Shown one piece after another: positions 1 through 8,044 of a DNA stretch of 64,000 bases. Made by a program: the position numbers and the translations under genes. The DNA comes from an uncultured Kiloniellaceae bacterium (lineage in GTDB: Bacteria; Pseudomonadota; Alphaproteobacteria; Kiloniellales; Kiloniellaceae), in contig CANLSF010000001.1 in NCBI GenBank assembly GCA_947493695.1, forward strand, positions 930,001 to 994,000, read 5' to 3'. The notes beneath the pieces were generated by a model. That model had not been told where the DNA came from. It searched no databases and saw nothing but the letters and a program-made list of their open reading frames with translations. Every line of letters starts with the position of its first letter. Position 1 is the stretch's first letter.

Positions 1-826
1 GAAAGGCGGTGTCGTTACCGATCTGCAGAACTTCGTCGATCAGGCTTGTGTCCAGGATGTCGGGCACGAAGCCTGCGCCGATACCCTGGATTTTGTGGGC
101 GCCCGGTTTTCCTCCAGAGAGGACGGGACTGTCTTCCGGCTCGACCGCAACGATCTTTATGGCGGGATTGCGTTCTTTCAAGGCCCGTCCAACGCCGCTC
201 AGGGTGCCCCCGGTGCCGACACCCATCACCACCGCGTCGACCTTGCCGTCTGTGTCGCGCCAGATTTCCTCGGCGGTCGCGGTCAGGTGGATCGCCGGGT
301 TCGCCGGGTTCTTGAACTGTTGCGGGATGACGGCATCCGGAAGCTCCTCGAGAAGCTGTTCGGCCTTGGAGACCGCGCCGCGCATACCCAGCGTGCCGTC
401 GGTCAGGATCAGTTCCGCGCCCAGGAAGCGTAGCATCTTGCGGCGTTCGACCGACATGGTCTCTGGCATGGTGAGGATCAGCCGGTAACCCTTGGCCGCG
501 CAGACGAAAGCAAGGGCGATTCCGGTGTTGCCGCTGGTCGGCTCGATAATGGTGGTCTCCGGCCCGATCTTTCCGGCTTTCTCCAGAGCTTCAACCATCG
601 AGAGGCCGATCCGGTCTTTCACTGAGGTCAGCGGATTGAAGAATTCGCACTTCCCGGCGATCTTCGCCACCGCGCCATGTGCCGCCGCGAGCCGGTGCAT
701 GCGCACCAGCGGCGTCGCGCCGATGGTTTCCAGAATGTTGTCGTAGATCCGGCCCCGGAACTCAGGTGCGGTTTCGTCGCACTTGGCGTCCAGATCGGCG
801 GTATGTTCAGGTTTGGGGATGGTCAT
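1..826 (-). CDS. cysK: Cysteine synthase, O-acetylserine sulfhydrylase (partial, C-terminus beyond window)
   Basis: PLP-dependent enzyme that makes L-cysteine from O-acetylserine and sulfide in the cytoplasm. The frame read on the minus strand from the ATG at 826-824 runs to the window edge, so about 275 N-terminal residues are visible. It shows the lysine motif NPLTSVKDR, the substrate loop PTSGNTG and the phosphate-binding glycine loop GTGGTLSG, all diagnostic of the CysK/CysM family. It lies 28 bp downstream of an Rrf2 regulator in the same direction and probably forms one operon with dut and the regulator. CysK versus CysM cannot be settled without the C-terminus, but the length and loops resemble CysK. 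Confidence 0.93.
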   Translation of the reverse strand, partial: MTIPKPEHTADLDAKCDETAPEFRGRIYDNILETIGATPLVRMHRLAAAHGAVAKIAGKCEFFNPLTSVKDRIGLSMVEALEKAGKIGPETTIIEPTSGNTGIALAFVCAAKGYRLILTMPETMSVERRKMLRFLGAELILTDGTLGMRGAVSKAEQLLEELPDAVIPQQFKNPANPAIHLTATAEEIWRDTDGKVDAVVMGVGTGGTLSGVGRALKERNPAIKIVAVEPEDSPVLSGGKPGAHKIQGIGAGFVPDILDTSLIDEVLQIGNDTAF

Positions 827-854
827 AGGGATTGGTCAGACTGCGTTCTTCGCT

Positions 855-1322
855 CTAGATCGAGAAGTCGGGTATATCGGGGCCCTCGGACAGCACTTCA
901 CGGGGAATGCTTTTTTCGCGCGCCTTGTCGCAGAGCTGTTCGATCGTCGTGTGATCGAAGCGCTCCATGATCTCGCGCTGCATGTCGATCCACAAGGGCC
1001 GCACCACCTTGACGCCTATCTCCGAGCCGTCCGGTTCACTGGCCGGATCGATCGTACCCTCGAGTTGCCGCACGATGCGGATGATTTCGCCAACCGAGAT
1101 ACGTCTGCGTTCCCGGGCCAGACGATAGCCGCCGCGCGGCCCACGCTGCCCGGCAAGAATGCCGTGATGCACGAGTTGCTGAAGGACCTGTTCGAGGTAG
1201 CGCCGGGGAATACCCTGGCGCCGCGAAATGTCGCTCGAGCGCACCGTGCCGCTGCCCGCGTGGTAGGCGATATCGACCACGGCCTCAATCGCGAACAGCA
1301 GTTTCTTGGACAGCCGGAGCAT
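855..1322 (-). CDS. Rrf2-family transcriptional regulator (CymR-like)
   Basis: Protein of 155 residues with the N-terminal winged helix of the Rrf2 family (residues 1-80, including the wing motif GPRGGYRLAR). The family includes IscR (Fe-S sensing), NsrR (NO sensing) and CymR (cysteine metabolism). Only one cysteine is present (in EQLCDKA), so the three-cysteine Fe-S cluster site of IscR/NsrR is missing. Together with its place directly upstream of cysK, this suggests a CymR-like role in sulfur metabolism (inference). A GGAGGA ribosome site sits 7 nt before the ATG and overlaps the end of dut, which supports translational linkage with that gene. Confidence 0.85.
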   Translation of the reverse strand: MLRLSKKLLFAIEAVVDIAYHAGSGTVRSSDISRRQGIPRRYLEQVLQQLVHHGILAGQRGPRGGYRLARERRRISVGEIIRIVRQLEGTIDPASEPDGSEIGVKVVRPLWIDMQREIMERFDHTTIEQLCDKAREKSIPREVLSEGPDIPDFSI

Positions 1323-1326
1323 GGGT

Positions 1327-1806
1327 TTATCCTCCGGTTGCTTGGACGGCCTGAGGTCCTGTGCCGGTCGAGCCGAAGCCCCCGGTGCCGCGTGCCGAGG
1401 CTTCGAGGTCTTCGCTGACCTGCCAGCTTCCCTGCATGCAGGGTGCGATCACCATCTGGGCGATGCGGCTGCCGCGGGTCACGACGTAGGGTTCCTGACC
1501 GTGGTTGATCAGAATGACCCCGACCTCGCCGCGGTAATCCGCATCGACGGTGCCGGGCGAATTCAAAACCGTTACGCCGTTCTTGAGCGCCAGACCCGAG
1601 CGCGGCCGCACCTGGGCTTCATATCCGCCGGGCAGTGCGATCGCGAGACCGCTGGGGATCAGCTTTCGTTCGCCGGGAGCCAGGGTAACGTCGGCATCCA
1701 CGGCGGCCATGAGATCCATGCCTGCGCTTTGCGCCGTCGCGTAGGCGGGCAGATCGAGGTCTGCGCCATGGGGCAGGCGTTTTACGGCGATGGTAACGGG
1801 GTTCAT
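1327..1806 (-). CDS. dut: Deoxyuridine 5'-triphosphate nucleotidohydrolase (dUTPase)
   Basis: Hydrolyses dUTP to dUMP and pyrophosphate, keeping uracil out of DNA and supplying dTMP synthesis. The 159-residue length is normal for the trimeric family. The conserved motifs occur in order: AGMDLMA (motif 1), RPRSGLALK (motif 2), the uridine loop [10 protein letters not shown] (motif 3), RIAQMVI (motif 4) and the C-terminal glycine-rich GTGGFGSTG (motif 5). An AGGAG ribosome site lies 6 nt before the ATG. It follows coaBC by 63 bp on the same strand, an arrangement common in Alphaproteobacteria. Confidence 0.97.
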   Translation of the reverse strand: MNPVTIAVKRLPHGADLDLPAYATAQSAGMDLMAAVDADVTLAPGERKLIPSGLAIALPGGYEAQVRPRSGLALKNGVTVLNSPGTVDADYRGEVGVILINHGQEPYVVTRGSRIAQMVIAPCMQGSWQVSEDLEASARGTGGFGSTGTGPQAVQATGG

Positions 1807-1869
1807 AGAGGCTCCTGCTGGTTTTTTTCCGATCTGCGTGACCGGGTCTGTTTCATTTTATCGGGTTTA

Positions 1870-3135
1870 TCATAATGGCGCTGGCGCCGGGGCGGTCAGT
1901 CCGCCGTTAAAGTGATCCGCGATGCGTTCGGCCAGGCGTTGTGCCACATCGCTTTTATCCATTCGTGCCCAGCTGTCCACCCCCTGGGCGTCGATGACGT
2001 GGACTGTGTTGTCCGCGCCGCCAAAGGTACCGCTTTCCGGCGAGACGTCATTGGCGACGATCCAGTCGCAGGCCTTTCGCGCACGCTTTTGCGTTGCCTG
2101 CCGGATGACGTCCTCGGTTTCGGCGGCAAAGCCGACCACAAGGCCCGGCCGGTCGTTGCCGCGTTGGGACAGGGACGCCAGAATGTCGGGATTGGGCGTC
2201 AGCTCCAGTTTGGGGACCCCGCTATCAATCCCGTCGCTGCCGGTTTTCTTTATCTTCCGGTTGCTCTGGCTGGCGACACGCCAGTCCGCGACGGCAGCGG
2301 CACAGACGGCGATATCGGCGGGCAGCGCGTTCTCGCAGGCCGCCAGCATCTGCTGGGCGGATTCGATGTGAATCACGTCCATGCCGCTGGGGTCCTGCAG
2401 CTGGGTCGGCCCCGTCACCAGAGTTGTCTTCGCCCCCAGGCCGCTCAGCGCCCGGGCGATGGCATGGCCCTGTTTGCCGGAAGACCGGTTGGCGATATAG
2501 CGCACTGGGTCGATTGCCTCATGGGTCGGGCCGCTGGTGATCAGGGCGCTGCGTCCTGCCAGAGGACCGCCGCCAGCCGTCGAGCGCGGTTCACGCCCAA
2601 GCGCACTCAGGACGGCGGCGACAATCTCGTGGGGTTCGGCCATGCGTCCGTAGCCGAATTCACCACAGGCCATGTCGCCTTCGTTCGGACCGACCAGGGC
2701 CACGCCGCGTTCTTGCAGCGTTGCAATGTTCGCTTGCGTGGCGGGGTGGTCCCACATCCGCACATTCATGGCCGGCGCGATCAGGATTTCCTTGTCCGTC
2801 GCCAACAGGGTGGTGGAGGCCAGATCATCGGCGTGACCCTGGGCCATCTTGGCGATCAGATCGGCGGTTGCCGGAGCGACCACCATCAGATCCGCATCGC
2901 GGGAAAGCTGGATATGACCCATCTCGGCTTCGTCGGTCAGCGAGAAGAGCTCACCGTAGACTTTATCCTCGGTGAGGGCCGACAAAGACAGGGGCGTGAC
3001 GAATTCCGCACCGGAACGGGTGAGAATACACCGTACTCTGATCGACTGCTCCCGAAGGCGGCGGATCAGTTCCAAGGCTTTGTAAGCTGCGATTCCACCA
3101 GCCACGACGAGCAGTACGCGGGTCTCACCGGTCAT
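1870..3135 (-). CDS. coaBC: Bifunctional phosphopantothenoylcysteine decarboxylase / phosphopantothenate-cysteine ligase
   Basis: Carries out two consecutive steps of coenzyme A synthesis: joining cysteine to 4'-phosphopantothenate (CoaB, C-terminal half) and decarboxylating the product (CoaC, N-terminal flavoprotein half). Residues 1-180 contain the FMN-binding start, a catalytic-type His near 74 (GHIQL), PAMN at 121-124 and the ACGEFGYGRM loop with Cys157. The CoaB half begins near residue 190 and contains TSGPTHEAIDPVR and NRSSGKQG. The length of 421 residues is typical. The gene is often adjacent to ubiB in Alphaproteobacteria, but here the two are 5 kb apart. Confidence 0.97.
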   Translation of the reverse strand: MTGETRVLLVVAGGIAAYKALELIRRLREQSIRVRCILTRSGAEFVTPLSLSALTEDKVYGELFSLTDEAEMGHIQLSRDADLMVVAPATADLIAKMAQGHADDLASTTLLATDKEILIAPAMNVRMWDHPATQANIATLQERGVALVGPNEGDMACGEFGYGRMAEPHEIVAAVLSALGREPRSTAGGGPLAGRSALITSGPTHEAIDPVRYIANRSSGKQGHAIARALSGLGAKTTLVTGPTQLQDPSGMDVIHIESAQQMLAACENALPADIAVCAAAVADWRVASQSNRKIKKTGSDGIDSGVPKLELTPNPDILASLSQRGNDRPGLVVGFAAETEDVIRQATQKRARKACDWIVANDVSPESGTFGGADNTVHVIDAQGVDSWARMDKSDVAQRLAERIADHFNGGLTAPAPAPL

Positions 3136-3143
3136 GATTTCAC

Positions 3144-3157
3144 CCGTTATTTAACGG
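3144..3157. repeat. Short hairpin just upstream of coaBC
   Basis: The segment CCGTTATTTAACGG forms a 6-bp perfect stem with a 2-nt loop. It lies 9 bp before the coaBC start codon, in the 40-bp gap after the upstream LysR gene. It could be an operator or an mRNA hairpin affecting coaBC translation, or it may be chance. Confidence 0.35.
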
Positions 3158-3175
3158 TAAGTTAGCGTAGATAAC

Positions 3176-4063
3176 CTAATGAGCAGCCTGCGGTTTTGCA
3201 AGGCCGCGTGAAGATGCGTTTTTGAGGGCCTTCGCCATGGCCGAAGTCAGGTTTTTCGGTGCGTCAGGATTGAGGATGATTGAACGCTTTGAGTGCGGTA
3301 TCGGTGGAAAGCCGTCCCGCAGCGACAGCACTTTCATGCCCGGCTCAACATTGTTTTCATAGAGAATTCCGATGGCGAAACCGGCGCGGATCGCGGCCTT
3401 CTGACTCGAAAGACCACTGCATTCGAAGGCAATATTGTATGGACGCCCCTGCCGTTCGAGCGCTTTTGTGGGCAGATCCTGCCACCAGCACCCCCGATCC
3501 ATGATGGCCAGGGGCACCGGCGCCGATCTGTCGAGACACAGGGTTTCACTTGCCACCCAAACCGGCTTTTGTGTGAGAAAGACCTCGCCGGGGATGTCTC
3601 CGGGGCCTGAGTAAACCGCGATATCCAGGGCGCCGCGCTGAATCATCTCGGGAAATCCCACGGTACAGCCGGCTGTGGCGACGACATCCACACCGGGATT
3701 GCTCCGGGCAAAATCGGCCAGCGTGCGTTCGAGGACATTTTCCTCGAAGTCGTCGGGAATGCCGACCCGTATCTTTCCCTTGAGTGCCGGTTGGAACAAG
3801 GCCTGGACCTGCCCCAGTTCCGAGAGGACGCGCCGGGCCACGGGCAGGAGGCGTTCTCCGTGGATGGACAAGGCCATCCCCTTGGCATCGCGCTCGAACA
3901 GCGAGACGTTCAATTCGGTTTCGAGCTTGCGTAACTGCACGCTGATGGCAGATTGACTGCGGTTCAGACGTGAAGCGGCAAGGGTCAGGTTTCCGCAATC
4001 GGCTATTTCCAGAAAGGTTCTGAGCAGGCTGCTGTCGGGAATGGTACGTTCGTTTGTGTTCAT
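3176..4063 (-). CDS. LysR-family transcriptional regulator
   Basis: Protein of 295 residues with the classic LysR layout: an N-terminal helix-turn-helix (about residues 10-70, including AASRLNRSQSAISVQLRKLE) and a C-terminal periplasmic-binding-protein-like effector domain. It is divergent from the EamA transporter gene at 4223, the usual geometry for a LysR regulator and its target, so regulation of that exporter is likely but inferred. A TAATCG-CAAA-CGATAG dyad lies in the shared intergenic region. coaBC follows 40 bp downstream on the same strand. The effector is unknown. Confidence 0.9.
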   Translation of the reverse strand: MNTNERTIPDSSLLRTFLEIADCGNLTLAASRLNRSQSAISVQLRKLETELNVSLFERDAKGMALSIHGERLLPVARRVLSELGQVQALFQPALKGKIRVGIPDDFEENVLERTLADFARSNPGVDVVATAGCTVGFPEMIQRGALDIAVYSGPGDIPGEVFLTQKPVWVASETLCLDRSAPVPLAIMDRGCWWQDLPTKALERQGRPYNIAFECSGLSSQKAAIRAGFAIGILYENNVEPGMKVLSLRDGFPPIPHSKRSIILNPDAPKNLTSAMAKALKNASSRGLAKPQAAH

Positions 4064-4090
4064 GGGGACAATCGTATCAATTCATTTTTC

Positions 4091-4106
4091 TAATCGCAAA
4101 CGATAG
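4091..4106. promoter_or_regulatory. Candidate LysR-box between divergent LysR and EamA genes
   Basis: The dyad TAATCGCAAACGATAG contains the inverted pair ATCG/CGAT and the T-N11-A pattern expected of LysR-family sites. It sits 28-43 bp upstream of the LysR start, inside the divergent promoter region. Only the sequence pattern supports it. Confidence 0.35.
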
Positions 4107-4222
4107 CCCAAAATCGCCGTGTTTCAGGCCACCCGGCTTATTCTCCGGGTGATTCCGCTTCATAATACATTCGGCAGCCCGCATCTCTTACGTTGCCGGG
4201 GCCGTAAAGGTGAGATCGTTTC

Positions 4223-5110
4223 TTGAGTAGCAGTTCCCCAAAATGGCTCGTGTTCGCGCCCGGTATTTTTCTGGTGATGTGGTCGACGGGCTATGTCGCA
4301 GCAAAATTCGGACTTGGCTATATCGAGCCTTTGACCTTTCTGGCGCTTCGCTTTGCCTGTGTTGTGGTCATTATGGCGGTCCTGTTTCTGGTGTTGCGTC
4401 CACCGCTGCCCAAGTCGCGGGAAGAATGGATGCATCTGGCCATCGTCGGCTTTCTGTTGCAGTCGCTGTATTTTGGAATGTGCTACATGGCCTTTAAGGC
4501 GGGGCTGGCGGTTGGCACTCTTGCGCTGATCCTGTCGCTTCAACCCATTATCGTCGGTTTGGTCGCGCCGAGGTGGAGCGGTGAGACCGTCGGTTGGCGC
4601 CGCTGGAACGGCCTGTTGCTGGGATTGGCAGGTGCCGTTGTGGTGATTGTGGCGAGATCCGAGATAGCGACGCCGTCCGTGCTTGGATTCCTCTTTGCAG
4701 CGATCGCGCTCTTCGGCATTACAGGTGGATCTCTCTGGGAAAAACGCTTTGGGGTTTCACATCACCCCGTGACCGCGAATCTGGTCGGCTTCACCGCCGG
4801 GTTTGTGGGTGTGATGCCCTTCGTTTTTGCCTTTGAGAGCATGCAGATTCTGTGGTCCTGGCAGCTGGCTGTCACTTTAGCCTATCTGATTGTCGGCAGT
4901 TCATTGATCGCGGTCGGTCTGCTGCTTGCCATGATCCGGGCGGGCGATGTCTCGCGGGTCTCGGCACTGTTTTTTCTGGTCCCGCCCATGGCCGCCGCCG
5001 TTGCATGGCTTGTGCTGGATGAAGTCATGCCGCCTGCGGCCTGGGCCGGTATGGTGATTGCGGGCTTGGGTGTGTTTCTGGCGACTTCACCAAAAAAGGC
5101 CGTGGCCTGA
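4223..5110 (+). CDS. EamA/DMT-family transporter
   Basis: Integral membrane protein of 295 residues, hydrophobic throughout, with the two repeated EamA halves that normally give 10 transmembrane helices. The first half starts with FLVMWSTGYVAAKFGL; the second ends with AAVAWLVLDEVMPPAAWAGMVIAGLGVFL. The family exports amino acids and related metabolites; the substrate cannot be read from sequence. I use the TTG start at 4223 because AAAGGTGAG lies about 8 nt upstream; the next in-frame ATG is 54 nt later and would cut into the first helix. It is divergent from a LysR gene that probably controls it. Confidence 0.88.
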   Translation: MSSSSPKWLVFAPGIFLVMWSTGYVAAKFGLGYIEPLTFLALRFACVVVIMAVLFLVLRPPLPKSREEWMHLAIVGFLLQSLYFGMCYMAFKAGLAVGTLALILSLQPIIVGLVAPRWSGETVGWRRWNGLLLGLAGAVVVIVARSEIATPSVLGFLFAAIALFGITGGSLWEKRFGVSHHPVTANLVGFTAGFVGVMPFVFAFESMQILWSWQLAVTLAYLIVGSSLIAVGLLLAMIRAGDVSRVSALFFLVPPMAAAVAWLVLDEVMPPAAWAGMVIAGLGVFLATSPKKAVA

Positions 5111-5192
5111 TGACGGGCCTGATTATCCGTTTTGCAGCTCAGGACCGCGCGTGTCAGGTTGCGTGCACTCTTCTCTCAAAGGTTTCTCTTAG

Positions 5193-6452
5193 ATGACGAT
5201 TACAGACGATAGGCGCGCAAAGCGGAACGTCGCGGTGCTGGTGGCCGCGCAGGCGATCCTGGGGGCGCAGATGCCGATGATTTTTGTCGTTGGCGGCCTG
5301 GCCGGCGGGATGCTGGCCGGAAACCCCTGCTTTGCAACGCTTCCTATCTCGGTGATCGTGTTCGGATCGATGACCACAGCGCCCTGGCTGTCGCCCTTGA
5401 TGCAGCGTAAAGGGCGAAAAATCGGCTTCTTTGTCGGCGCGATCGGCGGCGCCATTGGTGCTGCGATCTCTGCCTACGGGCTCTACACCGCCTCTTTTCC
5501 GCTGCTTCTGTTGGGGTCCTACTTCACCGGGATCTATATGTCGGCCCAGGGATTCTACAGATTTGCCGCAACCGATACGGCTACCGACGCATTTCGGCCC
5601 AAGGCGATCTCCTACGTCATGGCGGGTGGGTTGCTGTCGGCCATCTTCGGGCCGCAGTTGAACAAAATTGTCTCCGACGGCTCTGTCCTGCCCTTCATCG
5701 GCGGTTCCCTCCCGCCCATACCGTTCATCGGGACCTACCTGACCATTATCGCGATCAATCTTTTCGGAATGTTCCTGTTTCTGCTGCTGGATCTGCCTGA
5801 CGCGAAACAAAGCAACGTGGCGGCGGACGGGGCATCGAACGGGCGATCGCGGCTGGAGCTGCTGCGCAATCCGACCATCCTGGTCGCAATCATCTGCGGG
5901 ATGGTCTCCTACTCCCTGATGAACCTGGTTATGACATCAACGCCGCTGGCGGTGGTTGGCTGCGGGCTCACCGCCGACAATGCGAACGACATTGTGTCGG
6001 CCCATGTGCTGGCGATGTTCATTCCCTCGTTCTTCACCGGGCACCTCATCGTGCGCTTTGGAGTCACACGGATCATTGTTGCCGGACTTGTGATCCTCGG
6101 ACTCGCCGGTGTGGTTGCCCTGACGGGTGTGACGCTGGAGAATTTCTTTGTCGCACTGATCCTGCTGGGGCTTGGCTGGAATTTCGGTTTCGTGGGCGCG
6201 ACCACGCTTTTATCCAGTGCGCATTCACCGAACGAGCGTGGCCAGACGCAGGGCCTGAACGACATGATGGTCTTCGGCTGCGTCACACTGGCCAGCCTTG
6301 CCTCCGGCGGTCTTATGAACTGTTCCGGCGGAACGGCGGTCGACGGCTGGAATGCCGTGAATGTCGCAATGGTTCCTTTCCTGCTGCTGGCCGGAGGCGC
6401 ACTGGTGTGGCTGACGATCCAGGACCGGCGAAAAGCCCGGATGGCGGCATGA
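5193..6452 (+). CDS. Major facilitator superfamily transporter
   Basis: Membrane protein of 419 residues, hydrophobic throughout and consistent with the 12-helix MFS fold. The two six-helix halves are separated by a polar cytoplasmic loop around residues 205-225 (AKQSNVAADGASNGRSR). The second half contains the motif-rich stretch HSPNERGQTQGLNDMMVFG. The family resembles YfcJ-like/YajR-like drug or metabolite exporters, but the substrate is unknown. It is 82 bp downstream of the EamA gene in the same direction, so the two may be co-transcribed. Confidence 0.87.
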   Translation: MTITDDRRAKRNVAVLVAAQAILGAQMPMIFVVGGLAGGMLAGNPCFATLPISVIVFGSMTTAPWLSPLMQRKGRKIGFFVGAIGGAIGAAISAYGLYTASFPLLLLGSYFTGIYMSAQGFYRFAATDTATDAFRPKAISYVMAGGLLSAIFGPQLNKIVSDGSVLPFIGGSLPPIPFIGTYLTIIAINLFGMFLFLLLDLPDAKQSNVAADGASNGRSRLELLRNPTILVAIICGMVSYSLMNLVMTSTPLAVVGCGLTADNANDIVSAHVLAMFIPSFFTGHLIVRFGVTRIIVAGLVILGLAGVVALTGVTLENFFVALILLGLGWNFGFVGATTLLSSAHSPNERGQTQGLNDMMVFGCVTLASLASGGLMNCSGGTAVDGWNAVNVAMVPFLLLAGGALVWLTIQDRRKARMAA

Positions 6453-6514
6453 TTTGCTTTGCATTGAAGGTGCCTTCGGCGGCAACATAACCGCTCAATC
6501 CACAGAGTATCTCT

Positions 6515-7249
6515 ATGCCAGCCTCGTCCAACGCCTTTTTCCACCACCCGGAACTTGAGGGAAAAATCACCGATCCGAAGTCTTCCTTCTTTCGGAAGTT
6601 CAGGCTTGCCTCTGTATTCGAAGAGAAGCCGGAGCTGCATTGGGTTCTGGAGAAACTGCGCAGCGACAGTGACCGCGAGGCATCGCGTGCCCGCACATTG
6701 GCCGAGCATCGGGATCGCGATCTTTGGATCTTCGCCTACGGTTCGCTGATGTGGGATCCCGCGTTTCACTTTGCCGAGGTTCGTCGCGCCTGCGTGCAGG
6801 GATATGACCGCTGTTTCGTCCTCAAGCATACCTATGGTGTGCGCGGCACCCGGGAGGCGCCGGGCCTGATGGCTGCGCTCGATCACGGTGAATCCTGCGA
6901 AGGCCTGCTGTTCCGGATTGCGGCGCAGGACATCGAGACGGAGACCGAAATTATCTGGCGGCGCGAAATGGTCGGTCACGCGTACAAACCGACCTTCGTC
7001 ACGGCGATGATTGACGATCAGGCGATCTCAGCGCTCACCTTTGTCGCCGATCACACCTCAGAGGTTATTTGTCCGGACCTGACCCGGGAAGAACAAATCC
7101 GTTTCATCGCGAGCGGCGTCGGCTTTCTGGGCACCAGCAAGGAATACCTGAGCAACATCGTCAGTCAGTTCGCCACCCTTGGCGTTGTCGATGAAGACTG
7201 TTCCGCCTTGCTGCGGGAAGTCGAAGAATACCTCGCGGTAAATGGCTAG
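6515..7249 (+). CDS. chaC: ChaC-type gamma-glutamylcyclotransferase
   Basis: Predicted to cleave glutathione (or gamma-glutamyl peptides) to 5-oxoproline and Cys-Gly. The hallmark substrate-binding motif YGSLMW is at residues 75-80 (FAYGSLMWDPAF), followed by CFVLKHTYGVRGTREAPGLM, as in bacterial ChaC. At 244 residues it has a roughly 70-residue N-terminal lead-in before the domain, somewhat longer than the minimal fold. The gene lies 62 bp after the MFS gene. Glutathione breakdown beside cysteine biosynthesis genes may be chance. Confidence 0.93.
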   Translation: MPASSNAFFHHPELEGKITDPKSSFFRKFRLASVFEEKPELHWVLEKLRSDSDREASRARTLAEHRDRDLWIFAYGSLMWDPAFHFAEVRRACVQGYDRCFVLKHTYGVRGTREAPGLMAALDHGESCEGLLFRIAAQDIETETEIIWRREMVGHAYKPTFVTAMIDDQAISALTFVADHTSEVICPDLTREEQIRFIASGVGFLGTSKEYLSNIVSQFATLGVVDEDCSALLREVEEYLAVNG

Positions 7250-7456
7250 GAAGCTCTCCTGACCCCGCTCGGTCAGCAGCGAAGACCGGGTATACAGACA
7301 AATTTGCAAAAAGAGTTTGCCGATTCTCGGGTTCAAGCCGGGTGAACTTGACTGTATTCAAATGTTCAGAAGTTGCCTGCCTGTGCAGACATGTATCTGC
7401 ACTGTGGTTGGTGAATACGAAAAAATTCATTTTTACGGCGAACTGGAATCTTACTC

Positions 7457-8044
7457 ATGAAATTTTTTATTCGATCAGGCGCTGCCGCCTGGGCTCGCAG
7501 GCTTGTGTGCGTCTTTGCTCTTTGGATGGCATTTGCATCCGGCCCGGCGTTGGCGGTTCCGCTTTTATGGACCCTCAACGACGTCACCTTTAACGGCGGG
7601 GGCACGGCGTCCGGATCCTTCCGCTTCGATGCGGACACCGCAAGCTACAGCGATGTATCGGTAACGACCGCCGGTGGCGGTTCCTTAGATGCCAGCTTCG
7701 ATTTTGCTGCAGAGGGTGACGCTGACTTTCTCAACCTGCTGAATGAAGGCGATGGCCCGGATTTTAATGGTGCGCCGACATTGCGGCTTCGGTTTCTAGA
7801 CTTGTTGACGGATGCCGGCGGTGAAGTCGGGCTGCAGTTGAACAGCTTTTTCACAGGCGCAGCCGGTTGCGGCAACGCCGATTGCAGCATCGTACTCTCC
7901 TCGCTCCAGGGTCAATTCGTCAGTGGTTCGGTGATCCGCGAAGCTGTTGCACAGGTGCCGGAACCAGGCTCACTTGTGATGCTGATGCTCGGGCTTGGGC
8001 TGCTTGGTCTCAAGCGGCGAAACGAAGCTCGCAACAAGCTTTAG
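7457..8044 (+). CDS. Secreted PEP-CTERM sorting-signal protein
   Basis: Protein of 195 residues with an N-terminal signal peptide (hydrophobic core then ASGPALA, cleavage near residue 33) and a C-terminal tripartite PEP-CTERM signal: VPEP at 167-170, a hydrophobic helix LVMLMLGLGLLGL, then a basic tail KRRNEARNKL. Such signals are cleaved by an exosortase (EpsH family), which is not encoded in this window. The mature middle is Gly/Asp/Ser-rich with two cysteines (AGCGNADCSI) and no recognised domain. The stop overlaps the stop of convergent ubiB by 4 nt. The 207-bp upstream region is AT-richer than neighbouring genes, consistent with later acquisition. Confidence 0.85.
   Translation: MKFFIRSGAAAWARRLVCVFALWMAFASGPALAVPLLWTLNDVTFNGGGTASGSFRFDADTASYSDVSVTTAGGGSLDASFDFAAEGDADFLNLLNEGDGPDFNGAPTLRLRFLDLLTDAGGEVGLQLNSFFTGAAGCGNADCSIVLSSLQGQFVSGSVIREAVAQVPEPGSLVMLMLGLGLLGLKRRNEARNKL

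Noticed and set aside
1912-3165. A 417-codon plus-strand frame opposite coaBC
   Set aside because: Shadow of coaBC; product has no family features and no start signals.
5909-6979. A 356-codon minus-strand frame across the MFS and ChaC genes
   Set aside because: Spans two real genes on the opposite strand and lacks homology features.
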